A stretch of 64,000 nt of DNA from Pseudomaricurvus alcaniphilus (GTDB lineage Bacteria > Pseudomonadota > Gammaproteobacteria > Pseudomonadales > Cellvibrionaceae): contig NZ_JAAOIX010000001.1 of NCBI RefSeq assembly GCF_011440395.1, positions 1,224,402-1,288,401 on the forward strand. Reading direction: 5' to 3'. This document shows positions 26,871-35,609 of the stretch, one piece after another; within the stretch, counting starts at the first letter, position 1, and every line of letters starts with the position of its first letter. The translations under genes and the position numbers were made by a program. The notes below the pieces were generated by a model. It saw only the letters and a list, made by a program, of their open reading frames with translations, was not told the origin of the DNA and did no database searches.

Positions 26871-28137
26871 GACCTGACTCCAGCAGTTGATCAAATACAG
26901 CCGCCAGGCTTTGTGCGCGCCGCCGACGACTAAAACCCGCGACCCAACCCTGATCCGGAGCAGAAATACTGCCAGCAGCTAACCTTTCGATAAAATCAAC
27001 CCACACCTTTGCAATGGCCTCCTCATCTGTCAAGTCTACCAGGAATGCCACACCGCCCTCCCGGAGCAGGGATGCTGTATCACCAACCGCATCGGCAAGT
27101 GCAAACACAGGGTTTCCAGCGCGCAAATATTCATAGAGCTTTGCCGGAATCTGGGCCGGGCAGTTGGCCGCCTGGAATACCAGCAATCCATCGGCCTCGA
27201 CCATTTCCTGCAGAGCTTGCCGATAGCCAATGGCGGGGGCCAATCGGACCCACTCCCCCAGGTTCCGCTCCGCGATCAAGCCACGTAACCAGTCATCGTG
27301 CCCTGTGGCCCTGAGTAGCACCTCAAAAGGTTGGCTGGCCAAGCAGCCTTCTTGTTTTAGCCGCGCCAATGCATTCAGGAACGGCACCGGATTGCGCTCA
27401 ACGGGATAAAGTGTACCGCTATGGATCAGCCTGAGCTTTTTTACCCCGGCTGCTGGGCGAGTCGATATCGCCGGCAGGCCGACGAAATCGGCCTCATCGA
27501 AACCGTTGCCGATACAGTGAACCCTGTTCTCATCCAACATGGGGTAGCGTGTCAGATAGAGCTGGCGGGCCCCGGTGGTCGTAGTGACCAGTGTATCTGA
27601 ACGCCTCACGGCCAAGGCCTCAATCTTGCGGAAAGCCCAGCGCTTTAAGCGCCCGCGCGGGTGGATTTCATCAATCACTGGGTCACGCAAATCCACAACC
27701 CAGGGGCGCCCGGTCAAGACCTTGAGGCCGTAACCGACCAACAGTGTGGTCGGCGTGGGGTAAGTCGACCAAATAAGCTGATAATGGGTTGCCCGAAATA
27801 ATTGCCGGCCACGCCATATGGCTCCGGGCAGCCAGCTCCACCAGCGGTCGGGCAAGGCCAGCAGCTCCAGGTATTTTCCCCGCCAAGACAGCTTGTCGCG
27901 GGCATCGAAAGCATAGGTACGGTGCACGTGCGGCAATGGCTTGTGCTGCTCCGAGCCGTCACCATAGGCGGCAACCCCGGCGGTTAATACCTCGGGCTGC
28001 CAGCCGAACTCCGGCAGATAGCGCACAAACTTCTCGCTTCTGAGATAACCGCTGCTGGTACTGCAGGGCGGGTAGTGAAAAGCCACCATCAGGCAGCGCT
28101 TGTCATGCTCGCCATCTCCCGCCACGGCCGAACTCAC
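26857..28137 (-). CDS. GT4-type glycosyltransferase
   Basis: 426 residues, GT-B fold. N-terminal CLMVAFHYPPCSTSSGYLRSEKFVRYL resembles the group of capsule glycosyltransferases that open with YYFPP; mid-region WVVDLRDPVIDE and CIGNGFDEADF, C-terminal LRLIHSGTLYP and PAKLYEYLRAGNPVFALAD. It starts with a GTG sharing one base with the hydrolase stop codon. A related protein is encoded at 30026-31399 with the same DFRDPW/PGKLYEY features, so the two may be paralogues acting on the same repeat unit. Confidence 0.87.
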   Translation of the reverse strand: MSSAVAGDGEHDKRCLMVAFHYPPCSTSSGYLRSEKFVRYLPEFGWQPEVLTAGVAAYGDGSEQHKPLPHVHRTYAFDARDKLSWRGKYLELLALPDRWWSWLPGAIWRGRQLFRATHYQLIWSTYPTPTTLLVGYGLKVLTGRPWVVDLRDPVIDEIHPRGRLKRWAFRKIEALAVRRSDTLVTTTTGARQLYLTRYPMLDENRVHCIGNGFDEADFVGLPAISTRPAAGVKKLRLIHSGTLYPVERNPVPFLNALARLKQEGCLASQPFEVLLRATGHDDWLRGLIAERNLGEWVRLAPAIGYRQALQEMVEADGLLVFQAANCPAQIPAKLYEYLRAGNPVFALADAVGDTASLLREGGVAFLVDLTDEEAIAKVWVDFIERLAAGSISAPDQGWVAGFSRRRRAQSLAAVFDQLLESGHGFE

Positions 28138-29249
28138 TAGAGCCTGGCCTTGAAAAAAGCGACCGCAGAGTCAACAAAAAATTCATGACCGCCGGGCGCC
28201 AGTTCCAGTTTTAATTCTTCCTTGTTCTCCCAGCCGCTGGCATAGAGCTCATGTCGCTCTACAAAGCCTTTCTGGTTGGACTGGCCCCGAATGCCCTGCA
28301 CAGGCCGGGGCGCCAACAACCAAAACCAGTGCTCCTGCGCCATCCAGTCATCGACCGCCGGGAAAATGTGGCATAAATGCGGCAATTCGGCCTTAGCAGC
28401 CAGGGCACCCACCCTGCCCCTGCCGCCAGCGTAGGAATGAAAGCTCACCGCCGCAACCTGCTCGTCCAGCGCGGCGTACTGCACTGCTATTTCACCGCCG
28501 TAAGACGCCCCGGCAATGGCAGTTCTCGCCGCATCCACCTGCGGTAACTGGCGCAATAATGCCATGGCGGTGGCCGTATCCTTGAGAATCAGGCTTTTGT
28601 AGGATTCTCCGCGCTGCAAAGCGTTATAAGCAACCGCCCGGTGCTCGGGAAATTCCGGCTCACCCAGATAGCCAAACCCGCGCAACTCGAAAACCAGAGT
28701 CACAAAACCCGCTGCGGCCAGTGCTCGTGCAGCAGCATGCTGGTAGGACTGCGGCTCTTCCGTCAACTGCAACAGGCCCGACTCGCCCTTGCCCACATGA
28801 CCAGGCACCAACAAAACCGCCGGGCTGTTTTTAGCCGCAACGGGCATAAAAAGTCGGGCGGGCAATAGCTGGCCGTCAAAGCCGGTTAGCGTCAGATGCT
28901 GCTGAAGCAGCCCATTGCGCTCGGTTTCTACTTCTACTCGATAGCGAACAGGGCTACCAGTAATAAGCGGACCATTAATCTGGTCAAGGATTCGACTGCG
29001 CACCTGTTCGCGCCACAACAGCCGCTCTTGAGGCTCAAACGGCAGGGTGCCCGGCTCAAGCAAGCGCAGACCGGATCGGGAGTTAAGGTTTACCGGCAGT
29101 TCGGGGAGGGCGTCCGGCCGGTGACGGTAAGTCTGAACAGCATCCAGCCACCCCATTTTGTACTCAAATACCACTCCGGCCCCGAGGGAACAAACCACTG
29201 TCAGGGCCAAAACAACTTTATTAATGGAGGGTCTGAGACTAGGGCTCAT
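28137..29249 (-). CDS. Exported alpha/beta hydrolase (acetyl esterase-like)
   Basis: 370 residues. An N-terminal hydrophobic segment (VVLALTVVCSLGAGVVFEY) suggests export or anchoring. The hydrolase domain has the large-esterase pattern: LLVPGHVGKGES, GFVTLVFELRGFGYLG, nucleophile elbow IAGASYGGEIA and the C-terminal His in APGGHEFF. It resembles dienelactone hydrolase/acetyl xylan esterase proteins. It overlaps the lyase gene by 11 bp and the GT4 gene by one base. Removal of acyl groups from the extracellular polymer is likely but inferred. Confidence 0.75.
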   Translation of the reverse strand: MSPSLRPSINKVVLALTVVCSLGAGVVFEYKMGWLDAVQTYRHRPDALPELPVNLNSRSGLRLLEPGTLPFEPQERLLWREQVRSRILDQINGPLITGSPVRYRVEVETERNGLLQQHLTLTGFDGQLLPARLFMPVAAKNSPAVLLVPGHVGKGESGLLQLTEEPQSYQHAAARALAAAGFVTLVFELRGFGYLGEPEFPEHRAVAYNALQRGESYKSLILKDTATAMALLRQLPQVDAARTAIAGASYGGEIAVQYAALDEQVAAVSFHSYAGGRGRVGALAAKAELPHLCHIFPAVDDWMAQEHWFWLLAPRPVQGIRGQSNQKGFVERHELYASGWENKEELKLELAPGGHEFFVDSAVAFFKARL

Positions 29250-30024
29250 CGTTTTTGCGTGGCTTCATCGACTCATAGGACTCGTCTTCATCCCCAACCC
29301 GGACTTCATCAATAAATACCACACGATCCGTGCGCGGATGGTACGAGCCCAGTTTAAGGTAGTTGCCACGAATGTCGTTATAGCCGATCGGGCCCTGGTG
29401 ATCCGACACCATTACCCCGTCCTTCCAGACTTGCACCAATCCGTCGTCACCACCTCGGGTCCAGCGTACCCGGAATACCCAGTCGGTCCATTTGCCCGGC
29501 TCGATCGCCCCCACCCACAAAGGGTATATGGCCTTCGCTCCCTTCTTGCTGCGGAAGTCGGCATCCCAACCATAGGTTAGCCGCCAGACATTGCCCAGTA
29601 TGCGCAGGGCCAACGGTGGCCCCCGACCGCCGGACTCATTCAGGAATACATCCTTGGAGGCATGCCACTGGGCGATCACTTCGTTGCGCTCGTTGTATTC
29701 CCAGTTCTCGTCCAGATAGACACTGAAGGCATACCAGCGATCCTCATTATAAGGCTCGCGCAATTGACCAGTGACAAAGTTACTGTAAAACCAGGGCAGG
29801 ATTTCGCAGCGCGCACCCGGGCCCGCTTCAAAACGGGCACTGGCCCGGCCACTGCGCGCCATTTGTTTGTCGACCCCGATACTGCATTGCTTTTGGATAT
29901 CGATAATCCACTCGTCTTCACTGATCGCGCCGGACTCAAAACTGCTCTCAAACAGGATCTCTGCCGATGTTCCAGCGGACAAACCCAGGCCCAATACCCA
30001 GGTTAAAATCAACAAATGCTTCAT
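29239..30024 (-). CDS. Secreted polysaccharide lyase (heparin lyase I-like fold)
   Basis: 261 residues with a signal peptide ending near GTSAEILFESSFESG. The domain pattern matches the jelly-roll polysaccharide lyase family containing heparinase I and glucuronan lyases: RSGRASARFE, WYAFSVYLDENWEY, EVIAQWHASKD (catalytic-region QWH), WTDWVFRVRWTRGGDDGLVQVWKDGVMV and GNYLKLGSYHP. Such enzymes cleave uronic-acid-containing chains by beta-elimination. Placed in a leftward chain with the esterase and GT4 genes, it probably acts on the locus product during export or turnover (inference). Confidence 0.8.
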   Translation of the reverse strand: MKHLLILTWVLGLGLSAGTSAEILFESSFESGAISEDEWIIDIQKQCSIGVDKQMARSGRASARFEAGPGARCEILPWFYSNFVTGQLREPYNEDRWYAFSVYLDENWEYNERNEVIAQWHASKDVFLNESGGRGPPLALRILGNVWRLTYGWDADFRSKKGAKAIYPLWVGAIEPGKWTDWVFRVRWTRGGDDGLVQVWKDGVMVSDHQGPIGYNDIRGNYLKLGSYHPRTDRVVFIDEVRVGDEDESYESMKPRKNDEP

Positions 30025-30025
30025 A

Positions 30026-31399
30026 TCACCTCAATGTAATGTTGGTTCCATCTTCACGCTGCAATAACTGATCAAAGTGGCTCGCCAACTCCCGGGTCAA
30101 GCTGGCGTAGCCGAATTGACTCACAGCGTCTGGAGTCGGCGGGTGCAGTTCGCAGCGCCCCTGCGCCAGCCCCGATAGAAATTCCGCCAGTGCTTGCGAT
30201 TCGTTTTCCAGGGTCAACCCCAGCCCGTTCGTTTCGATCAATTGAGCAGTAGCCCCGCGGCCACCAATCATAACAACCGGCCTCCCGGTTGCAATGTACT
30301 CATAGAGCTTGCCGGGAATTTGCAGTGGAAAGTCCTGCTGTAAAATCAGCAAATACTGCGACTGCTTCATCGCTTTAAGATAATCCTGGTGCGCCAGCGC
30401 TGGCTCCCTGGAAATAAAGCCCGCCTGTTCCAGGGCGTCAGCCAGAGCATTACAATCAGCATCCTCTACCCCCCAATGCCCCCTGAAGCGGACAATGAGT
30501 TGGCCTGGTTGAAGTCGCCCCTGCTCCACTAATCCTGAAATAGCCTCCAACAGCCGGTCAGGTTTGCGCAACTCATACACAGAGCCGTAGTGACAGAGCT
30601 CATAGGGTGCGGACAGCTCCGGCCCGGTTACAGATGCCAGCAGGTCGATCAAATGTTCGCCGTAACCATTGGTCAACACTTTGACCTTGCCGTCGATTTC
30701 AGGGTAATCGTCAATAAACTGTTGCTTTAAAGATTCCGTATTGGCGATCACCAGATCCGCCGCTTCAACCACTTGCTGTTCAAGCTTGCACGACAGCTGG
30801 TGAATGGCCTCAGAAACCGCCGGCTTGGGGTTGCGCGTCCAGGGATCTCGAAAATCAGCGACAAATGGCACCCCCAGTTTTTTCGCAACCCGCATACCCG
30901 CAACCAAACCGGACCAGGGGTTACCCGTGGCAAAAACAATATCCGGCCGTGCATCGGCCGGTAGCGCCAGCACATGCTTTTCCACTGCTTTGATCCAGGG
31001 CTTTTGATGATCCGGGAACAAAAACAAGCGGTTCAATACTGCGGCTTTTATGCGCCCAAACAACCCTTGCCGTTTTTCCTCCACGTTGGCGCTGTCGCCA
31101 GCCACGGCTTGTGTCACTGCTTGAGCCTGCGACTCCCCCCCCCTGAGTCCATCGCGCAATTCCAGCAGCTGCCGAAGCCGGTTGGGATGAGTCAGGCGGT
31201 CAACCCGGGCCGCAGTGGGAATGCGCTCCAATAAATCGGCGTCCTGGTTCACCGGCGGGTGTGCGTCCTGGGGATCCGTGGAAACGATGTGGGAGATATA
31301 GCCATTTTCTTCCAGGTGCTGACAAAACCCCAGCGGGCGCAATGAACCACTGGCGGCGATCGGCGGGAAGTAATAGGCAAGCATTAAAACGCGTTTCAT
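30026..31399 (-). CDS. GT4-type glycosyltransferase with a nine-G tract
   Basis: 457 residues, GT-B fold. N-terminal MKRVLMLAYYFPPIAASGSLRPLGF, then DIVFATGNPWSGLVAGMRVAK, PFVADFRDPWTRNP, LTNGYGEHLI and the C-terminal LQIPGKLYEYIATGRPVVMIGG. Related to the GT4 at 26857. The codons for the LRGGE segment contain a run of nine G (plus-strand C run 31135-31143), a possible slippage site. Downstream, the lyase gene starts one base after its stop region, so they are co-transcribed. It is the first gene of the leftward group; the ATP-grasp gene diverges from it. Confidence 0.87.
   Translation of the reverse strand: MKRVLMLAYYFPPIAASGSLRPLGFCQHLEENGYISHIVSTDPQDAHPPVNQDADLLERIPTAARVDRLTHPNRLRQLLELRDGLRGGESQAQAVTQAVAGDSANVEEKRQGLFGRIKAAVLNRLFLFPDHQKPWIKAVEKHVLALPADARPDIVFATGNPWSGLVAGMRVAKKLGVPFVADFRDPWTRNPKPAVSEAIHQLSCKLEQQVVEAADLVIANTESLKQQFIDDYPEIDGKVKVLTNGYGEHLIDLLASVTGPELSAPYELCHYGSVYELRKPDRLLEAISGLVEQGRLQPGQLIVRFRGHWGVEDADCNALADALEQAGFISREPALAHQDYLKAMKQSQYLLILQQDFPLQIPGKLYEYIATGRPVVMIGGRGATAQLIETNGLGLTLENESQALAEFLSGLAQGRCELHPPTPDAVSQFGYASLTRELASHFDQLLQREDGTNITLR
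31135..31143. repeat. Mononucleotide tract C9 inside a glycosyltransferase gene
   Basis: Nine consecutive C on the plus strand (nine G in the coding strand of the GT4 at 30026-31399), reading AGG GGG GGG GAG. A one-base slip would frameshift the protein about 90 residues from its start. Confidence 0.9.
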
Positions 31400-31590
31400 G
31401 GGGAGAAAATCACTGTCAAGTCTCTGGCATTACCACTATAGTTACCTTGCGTTTACGACGACTTTTTACGGCCCGGCATGACAAGCGGGGTAAAAATACG
31501 GCAAAATCAGGCTACGCCGCCTATTATAGACTGTATCCTTTACAAAAATGAGCTTTAGGCCAGTACGCCTTGGTAATTTCTTAAAATCTT

Positions 31591-33315
31591 ATGCCTGAAA
31601 CCCCAAAAATTCATCACCGGGTGCTGGTACTTGGCCATGATATTCGTGCATTTTTAAGCGTGGCCCGCTCACTGGGCAGGGCTGGCATCGAAGTGCATGT
31701 AGCCATGTGCCCGCCAGACGACCTGGCCCTGCGTTCCCGCTACGTCAGTCAATACCACCAACTACCCGCAGAAGAAGGGGACAATCAAGGCTGGAACGAA
31801 GCGGTTTGTCGCCTCGCCACTGAAATTGGGTTCGACCTGGTCATCCCGACCAACGACGAATCAGCGATGCTGGTGCAGCAATACCGGGAATCATTGAGTC
31901 GCTGTACCCGACCCTATGCACTCAACCAGCAAGCCTTTGATATTGCCTTCAATAAAATCGAAAGTACGCGACTGGCTGAATCCCTGGGGCTGATGGTTCC
32001 CCGACAGCAGACGATCGACCTGCATACTTATCAAGCGGGGCAAGCCCCTCGTATCAGCTTCCCGCTGGTGGCCAAACCACCCTCCTCTTTAGCGGACGAC
32101 AAGCTTTCCATTCGCCGTGAAGTCAAGCACATAAAGGATCAAGCGTCGCTGGATGCCTTTGTGGTCCGCCATAGGGACTGGGAACAAGCGCTCTTGCAAG
32201 AGTACTTTTTCGGCACTGGTGCTGGGGTCGAGGTACTTGCCCTGGAAGGCAAGATACTGTTTGCGTTCCAGCATATTCGGGTTCACGAGCCACTGGATGG
32301 CGGTGCCAGCTCGTATCGCCGCAGTATGGAACTGAACCCGATCCTCGCTACTGCCACCAAACAGTTGATGCGCGCCATGAACTACTCTGGCGTAGCCATG
32401 GTGGAATACAAGCTTAATACCAGTACCGGCCAGTGGATCTTTATCGAAATCAATGGCCGCTTCTGGGGCTCACTGCCGCTGGCCATCGCCGCCGGCGCCA
32501 ACTTCCCTCTGTTTCTCTATCAACAGAGGGTCGAAGGCAAAACCGAATTTGACCCCGACTACAACCCTCGCGTGTATTCACGCAACCTGCTGCGCGATCT
32601 CTACTGGATGGCCGACAATCTGGCGGCGCGCTTGCAGAAGCCGCCGCCGAAAGCCTCTGTGCCCATGACCCAGGTGTTCAGGGAGCTGGGCCATATCGTA
32701 ACTGGCCGCGACCGCATTGACAGTTTCGCCATGGACGACCTCAAACCTGGCTTGGGCGAATTGGGTATTATTGCCAGTGAACTGGTTGGCAAGCTCAAAT
32801 CCCTTATAAAGAAGAGTATGCAACGCGTTTCCTGGTACCGGCGCCAGCAGGCAAACAGGATTGTGCGCCTGTTCCGGGACGCCTCGCAGGTTGAAATTGT
32901 CTGCTATGGCAATATCTGTCGCAGTGCGTTTGCCGCCCCCTATCTCGCACAAAAAACCAGCAACAAGTCTATTTTATCCTCAGGCGTGCACCCGGAAGAC
33001 AAGCGCCCCGCGCCAGAGTTGGCGATTGAAGCGGCTCGAAGCTTCAATGTTGACCTCAACCAACACCGCTCGGATTTACTGGATCGCAGCCGGGTTGATC
33101 AGGCGGGCCTGATCCTGGTGTTCGACGATAAAAATTATCAAGCGCTGCGGCGACTGTACCCGCACGCCATGCACAAGGTCGCCTACCTCGGCTACCTGCT
33201 GCCCGAGGGTGATATCGAAATCAGTGACCCCTACGCCCACGACCTGGATACCTTTAAATACACCTATCGGCGCATCACCCGGGCGTTGGACCAACTCTAT
33301 GCCGATGCCCTATGA
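31591..33315 (+). CDS. ATP-grasp ligase fused to low-molecular-weight tyrosine phosphatase
   Basis: 574 residues with two domains. Residues ~10-330 are an ATP-grasp carboxylate-amine ligase type: VLVLGHDIRAFLSVARSLGRAG, DLVIPTNDESAML, FPLVAKPPSS and the metal-binding end WIFIEINGRFWGSLPLA. Residues ~433-574 are a low-molecular-weight protein tyrosine phosphatase with the loop VCYGNICRSA (Cys438, Arg444) and the general acid in ISDPYAHD (Asp546). In other capsule systems a separate phosphatase of this type (Wzb) dephosphorylates the tyrosine autokinase; here it is fused to a ligase. No other phosphatase is seen in the window. It overlaps the next gene by 4 bp (ATGA). Confidence 0.88.
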   Translation: MPETPKIHHRVLVLGHDIRAFLSVARSLGRAGIEVHVAMCPPDDLALRSRYVSQYHQLPAEEGDNQGWNEAVCRLATEIGFDLVIPTNDESAMLVQQYRESLSRCTRPYALNQQAFDIAFNKIESTRLAESLGLMVPRQQTIDLHTYQAGQAPRISFPLVAKPPSSLADDKLSIRREVKHIKDQASLDAFVVRHRDWEQALLQEYFFGTGAGVEVLALEGKILFAFQHIRVHEPLDGGASSYRRSMELNPILATATKQLMRAMNYSGVAMVEYKLNTSTGQWIFIEINGRFWGSLPLAIAAGANFPLFLYQQRVEGKTEFDPDYNPRVYSRNLLRDLYWMADNLAARLQKPPPKASVPMTQVFRELGHIVTGRDRIDSFAMDDLKPGLGELGIIASELVGKLKSLIKKSMQRVSWYRRQQANRIVRLFRDASQVEIVCYGNICRSAFAAPYLAQKTSNKSILSSGVHPEDKRPAPELAIEAARSFNVDLNQHRSDLLDRSRVDQAGLILVFDDKNYQALRRLYPHAMHKVAYLGYLLPEGDIEISDPYAHDLDTFKYTYRRITRALDQLYADAL

Positions 33316-34073
33316 ATCGGATTCTCAAACAAAACGCCTATAAATGCGTAAAATTACAAACGGATGAAGAGGGCCAGCGCTATGTTTCCAAGGCCTATAG
33401 TAACCAGGGCGCCGAGCAGGACCGCAAGAACACCCAATATATTGATCAGGCGCTGACGTTTTTTTACCGGAATTTCTCAACCTATGTGCGTGTTCCCGAA
33501 CCACTGGCCGTCGACCTGGCCGGTTGTGAGATACGCATGGAGTATTTGCCCAACCTGCCCCTGGCCAGGCTCTTGCGCTTGTCCGACCTGTCGTTAGCAA
33601 AGAAGTTTTTTGAAGCCTGCTACCAACACAACACCGATGCCGACTTTTTACGAGGGATTGAAGGCTCAGTCATTATGACCCCTGGTTTACAGCAGCTACT
33701 GGACAGCAACTTCCCCCTGGCACTGGGGTTTAAAGGCGATTTGAGCGAAAACCTGGTGCTGGGTGGCGACGAGTTGATTCTGGCCGATATTGATTCCATC
33801 TGCCTGGAGCCACTGGGCTTGAGTGAGTTGATTCTTTACGCCGAGCGCTTCGCGTCTATCTGGCTTTACCCGACATTGCGATCCCTATTGGTCGCGCCGC
33901 CAACACCGGTCGCGTTTCAATTCCTGAATAAGTCGCAGGCGCAGGCGCTTATTGAAGCTACACTGGAAGTGCTGAACGACCGCATGAGTCATGTCCGCGG
34001 CCCATTGAAAAGCATCAAACGCTCCCTGGCAGGCTTGATGCTCAACCGCACTCTCGCAAGAGCAACACGCTAA
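33312..34073 (+). CDS. Small kinase-like protein (phosphotransferase fold, divergent)
   Basis: 253 residues. The segment FKGDLSENLVLGGDELILADIDS (about 140-162) resembles the catalytic and metal-binding loops of aminoglycoside/lipopolysaccharide kinase-like proteins (HGDxxxxN ... DxD), with Asp143, Asn147 and Asp159/161 present but the usual His replaced by Lys. A candidate ATP lysine lies in YVSKAYS near residue 27, and IRMEYLPNLPL is hinge-like. Probably a small-molecule or sugar kinase; a pseudokinase role is possible. Its ATG is coupled to the stop of the ATP-grasp-phosphatase gene, so the two products likely work together. Confidence 0.6.
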   Translation: MNRILKQNAYKCVKLQTDEEGQRYVSKAYSNQGAEQDRKNTQYIDQALTFFYRNFSTYVRVPEPLAVDLAGCEIRMEYLPNLPLARLLRLSDLSLAKKFFEACYQHNTDADFLRGIEGSVIMTPGLQQLLDSNFPLALGFKGDLSENLVLGGDELILADIDSICLEPLGLSELILYAERFASIWLYPTLRSLLVAPPTPVAFQFLNKSQAQALIEATLEVLNDRMSHVRGPLKSIKRSLAGLMLNRTLARATR

Positions 34074-34097
34074 ATCTATCCCTGTTGCCGACCCGAT

Positions 34098-35606
34098 TCA
34101 AAGACAAAACCCGAAAATACAGGATTTTTCAGGTGCCTTCGGGACGGCCAGCTCGATAGTTACTGGCTTTGCGTGCTGCAGAAGCTGGGCAGCAAGTGAG
34201 TCCAGGTAAACCTCTATATTCTCATACAGTGGATCCAAATCGTGATCATGGGGCTGTAAATCACCACCATATTGACCCTCGAATGCATCGGACATACCGT
34301 CCTGATCCGAATCCTGTAGCGGTTCGCCTATATACACATTTTGGTCATCCGGTTTCACAAATTTCCACTCGCCGGTACGCTGATTCAACTCTTCAACCAG
34401 GCGCCAATCAGTCCGGTCCCTCGGCAAGGCTCCGAACCGCTGCAATACCAGTGCAGCACTTTCCCTAACCGGATACAGCGTAATCTCAGGGATCTCCGCT
34501 ACCCGGTGTCGCAATTGATTAAACTGACCTTCTGTCGGACCTAACTGCCCCTGACCCAGGCCCATAATCAACTCTTCAGCATCTGAATCTTGCGTCCGCG
34601 AACCGGTGGAGCTTGCCGGTGGTCCGCGCCAGATGTCCTGGCCACGGCCCGGCATGGCGCTGGCATCGTGACCCTTGCCACTTTCCACGATATTGTCTTG
34701 CACAAAAAGTGAAAAGTTATTCCTGCCCGTCATCACCGGCCTCAAGCCTGTTGGTGAATCGCCGTGGGTGTTTACACCCGGAATATAGTAGTTGCCTACC
34801 GCATTGCCACGCCCGTTTGGCGCGTCAAAACGAGAGGGGTATTTACGAAAGTTATAAATCAGGTTGTTTGAAAACTCGATCAGCATGCCCGGCTTACAGG
34901 TGTATTGGACCAGAGGGGTACGAGAGTGAATATGGGTATAGTAGTTGTGGTGCAGGGAAATTCTATCGACGCCTGTTCGTAATAGATTAGGCTGGCCGTG
35001 GTAAGGTTCTTTTTTACTGCCACTTCTAATGGCATCTCCCATATGGCTCCATTGCACGGTGATATCGTGGGAATTATCAATGATGTCCACAGCCCCATCG
35101 CGGAAGAATGAAACTGATACATGATCCAGAATGATATTGCTAGACTTTTTAATGTTGAACGCGTCGCCCTTATGAGCTGCCTCACGGTGACGAAGGTGCC
35201 GTATGACAACATTTTGTGCGCTATCAACTTCAATGGAGTTGCCACTAACAGCTATCCCACCCGTTGATGTCTGACCCGCGATATAGACATTGGAGGGAAC
35301 CACAGCTTTACGCTTCAGTGAAATGATTCCGGACACATCAAATATGATGTAAGCGCCCCCCTCCTCCGCTGCCTTTGCAAGACAATACCTGAACTGGCCT
35401 GGCTGGAGATACCTTACCCGCTGTCCCAAATCTAAATCGTCGAGACGGGTAACACGGCAGACCTCTCGCCCACGGGCGTGAGTGTTATCTGAGCCAAATC
35501 CTTCCGCGCCCTTAAATGCTGGTAATGCGCTGGCTGTACTCAAAAACGATAAAAAATAAAATACTATAAAAGCTAAAGAGACCGGCAGCCGAACAGTCTT
35601 CGCCAT
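34098..35606 (-). CDS. Secreted pectate lyase-like protein with calcium-binding tail
   Basis: 502 residues. Signal peptide to about ASA, then the pectate lyase family 1 pattern: FKGAEGFGSDNTHARGREVCRVTRLDD, parallel beta-helix coils with NVVIRHLRHREAAHKGDAFNIKKSSNIILDHVSVSF and ITVQWSHMGDA, then RISLHHNYYTHIHSRTPLV and NNLIYNFRKYPSRF. The tail has DSDQDGMSDAFE, a calcium-binding thrombospondin-3/dockerin-like motif. It probably cleaves a uronate-containing polymer by beta-elimination. It lies downstream of the GT2 gene by a few bases, suggesting it is made with the polymer machinery. Confidence 0.82.
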   Translation of the reverse strand: MAKTVRLPVSLAFIVFYFLSFLSTASALPAFKGAEGFGSDNTHARGREVCRVTRLDDLDLGQRVRYLQPGQFRYCLAKAAEEGGAYIIFDVSGIISLKRKAVVPSNVYIAGQTSTGGIAVSGNSIEVDSAQNVVIRHLRHREAAHKGDAFNIKKSSNIILDHVSVSFFRDGAVDIIDNSHDITVQWSHMGDAIRSGSKKEPYHGQPNLLRTGVDRISLHHNYYTHIHSRTPLVQYTCKPGMLIEFSNNLIYNFRKYPSRFDAPNGRGNAVGNYYIPGVNTHGDSPTGLRPVMTGRNNFSLFVQDNIVESGKGHDASAMPGRGQDIWRGPPASSTGSRTQDSDAEELIMGLGQGQLGPTEGQFNQLRHRVAEIPEITLYPVRESAALVLQRFGALPRDRTDWRLVEELNQRTGEWKFVKPDDQNVYIGEPLQDSDQDGMSDAFEGQYGGDLQPHDHDLDPLYENIEVYLDSLAAQLLQHAKPVTIELAVPKAPEKSCIFGFCL

Positions 35607-35609
35607 TTT

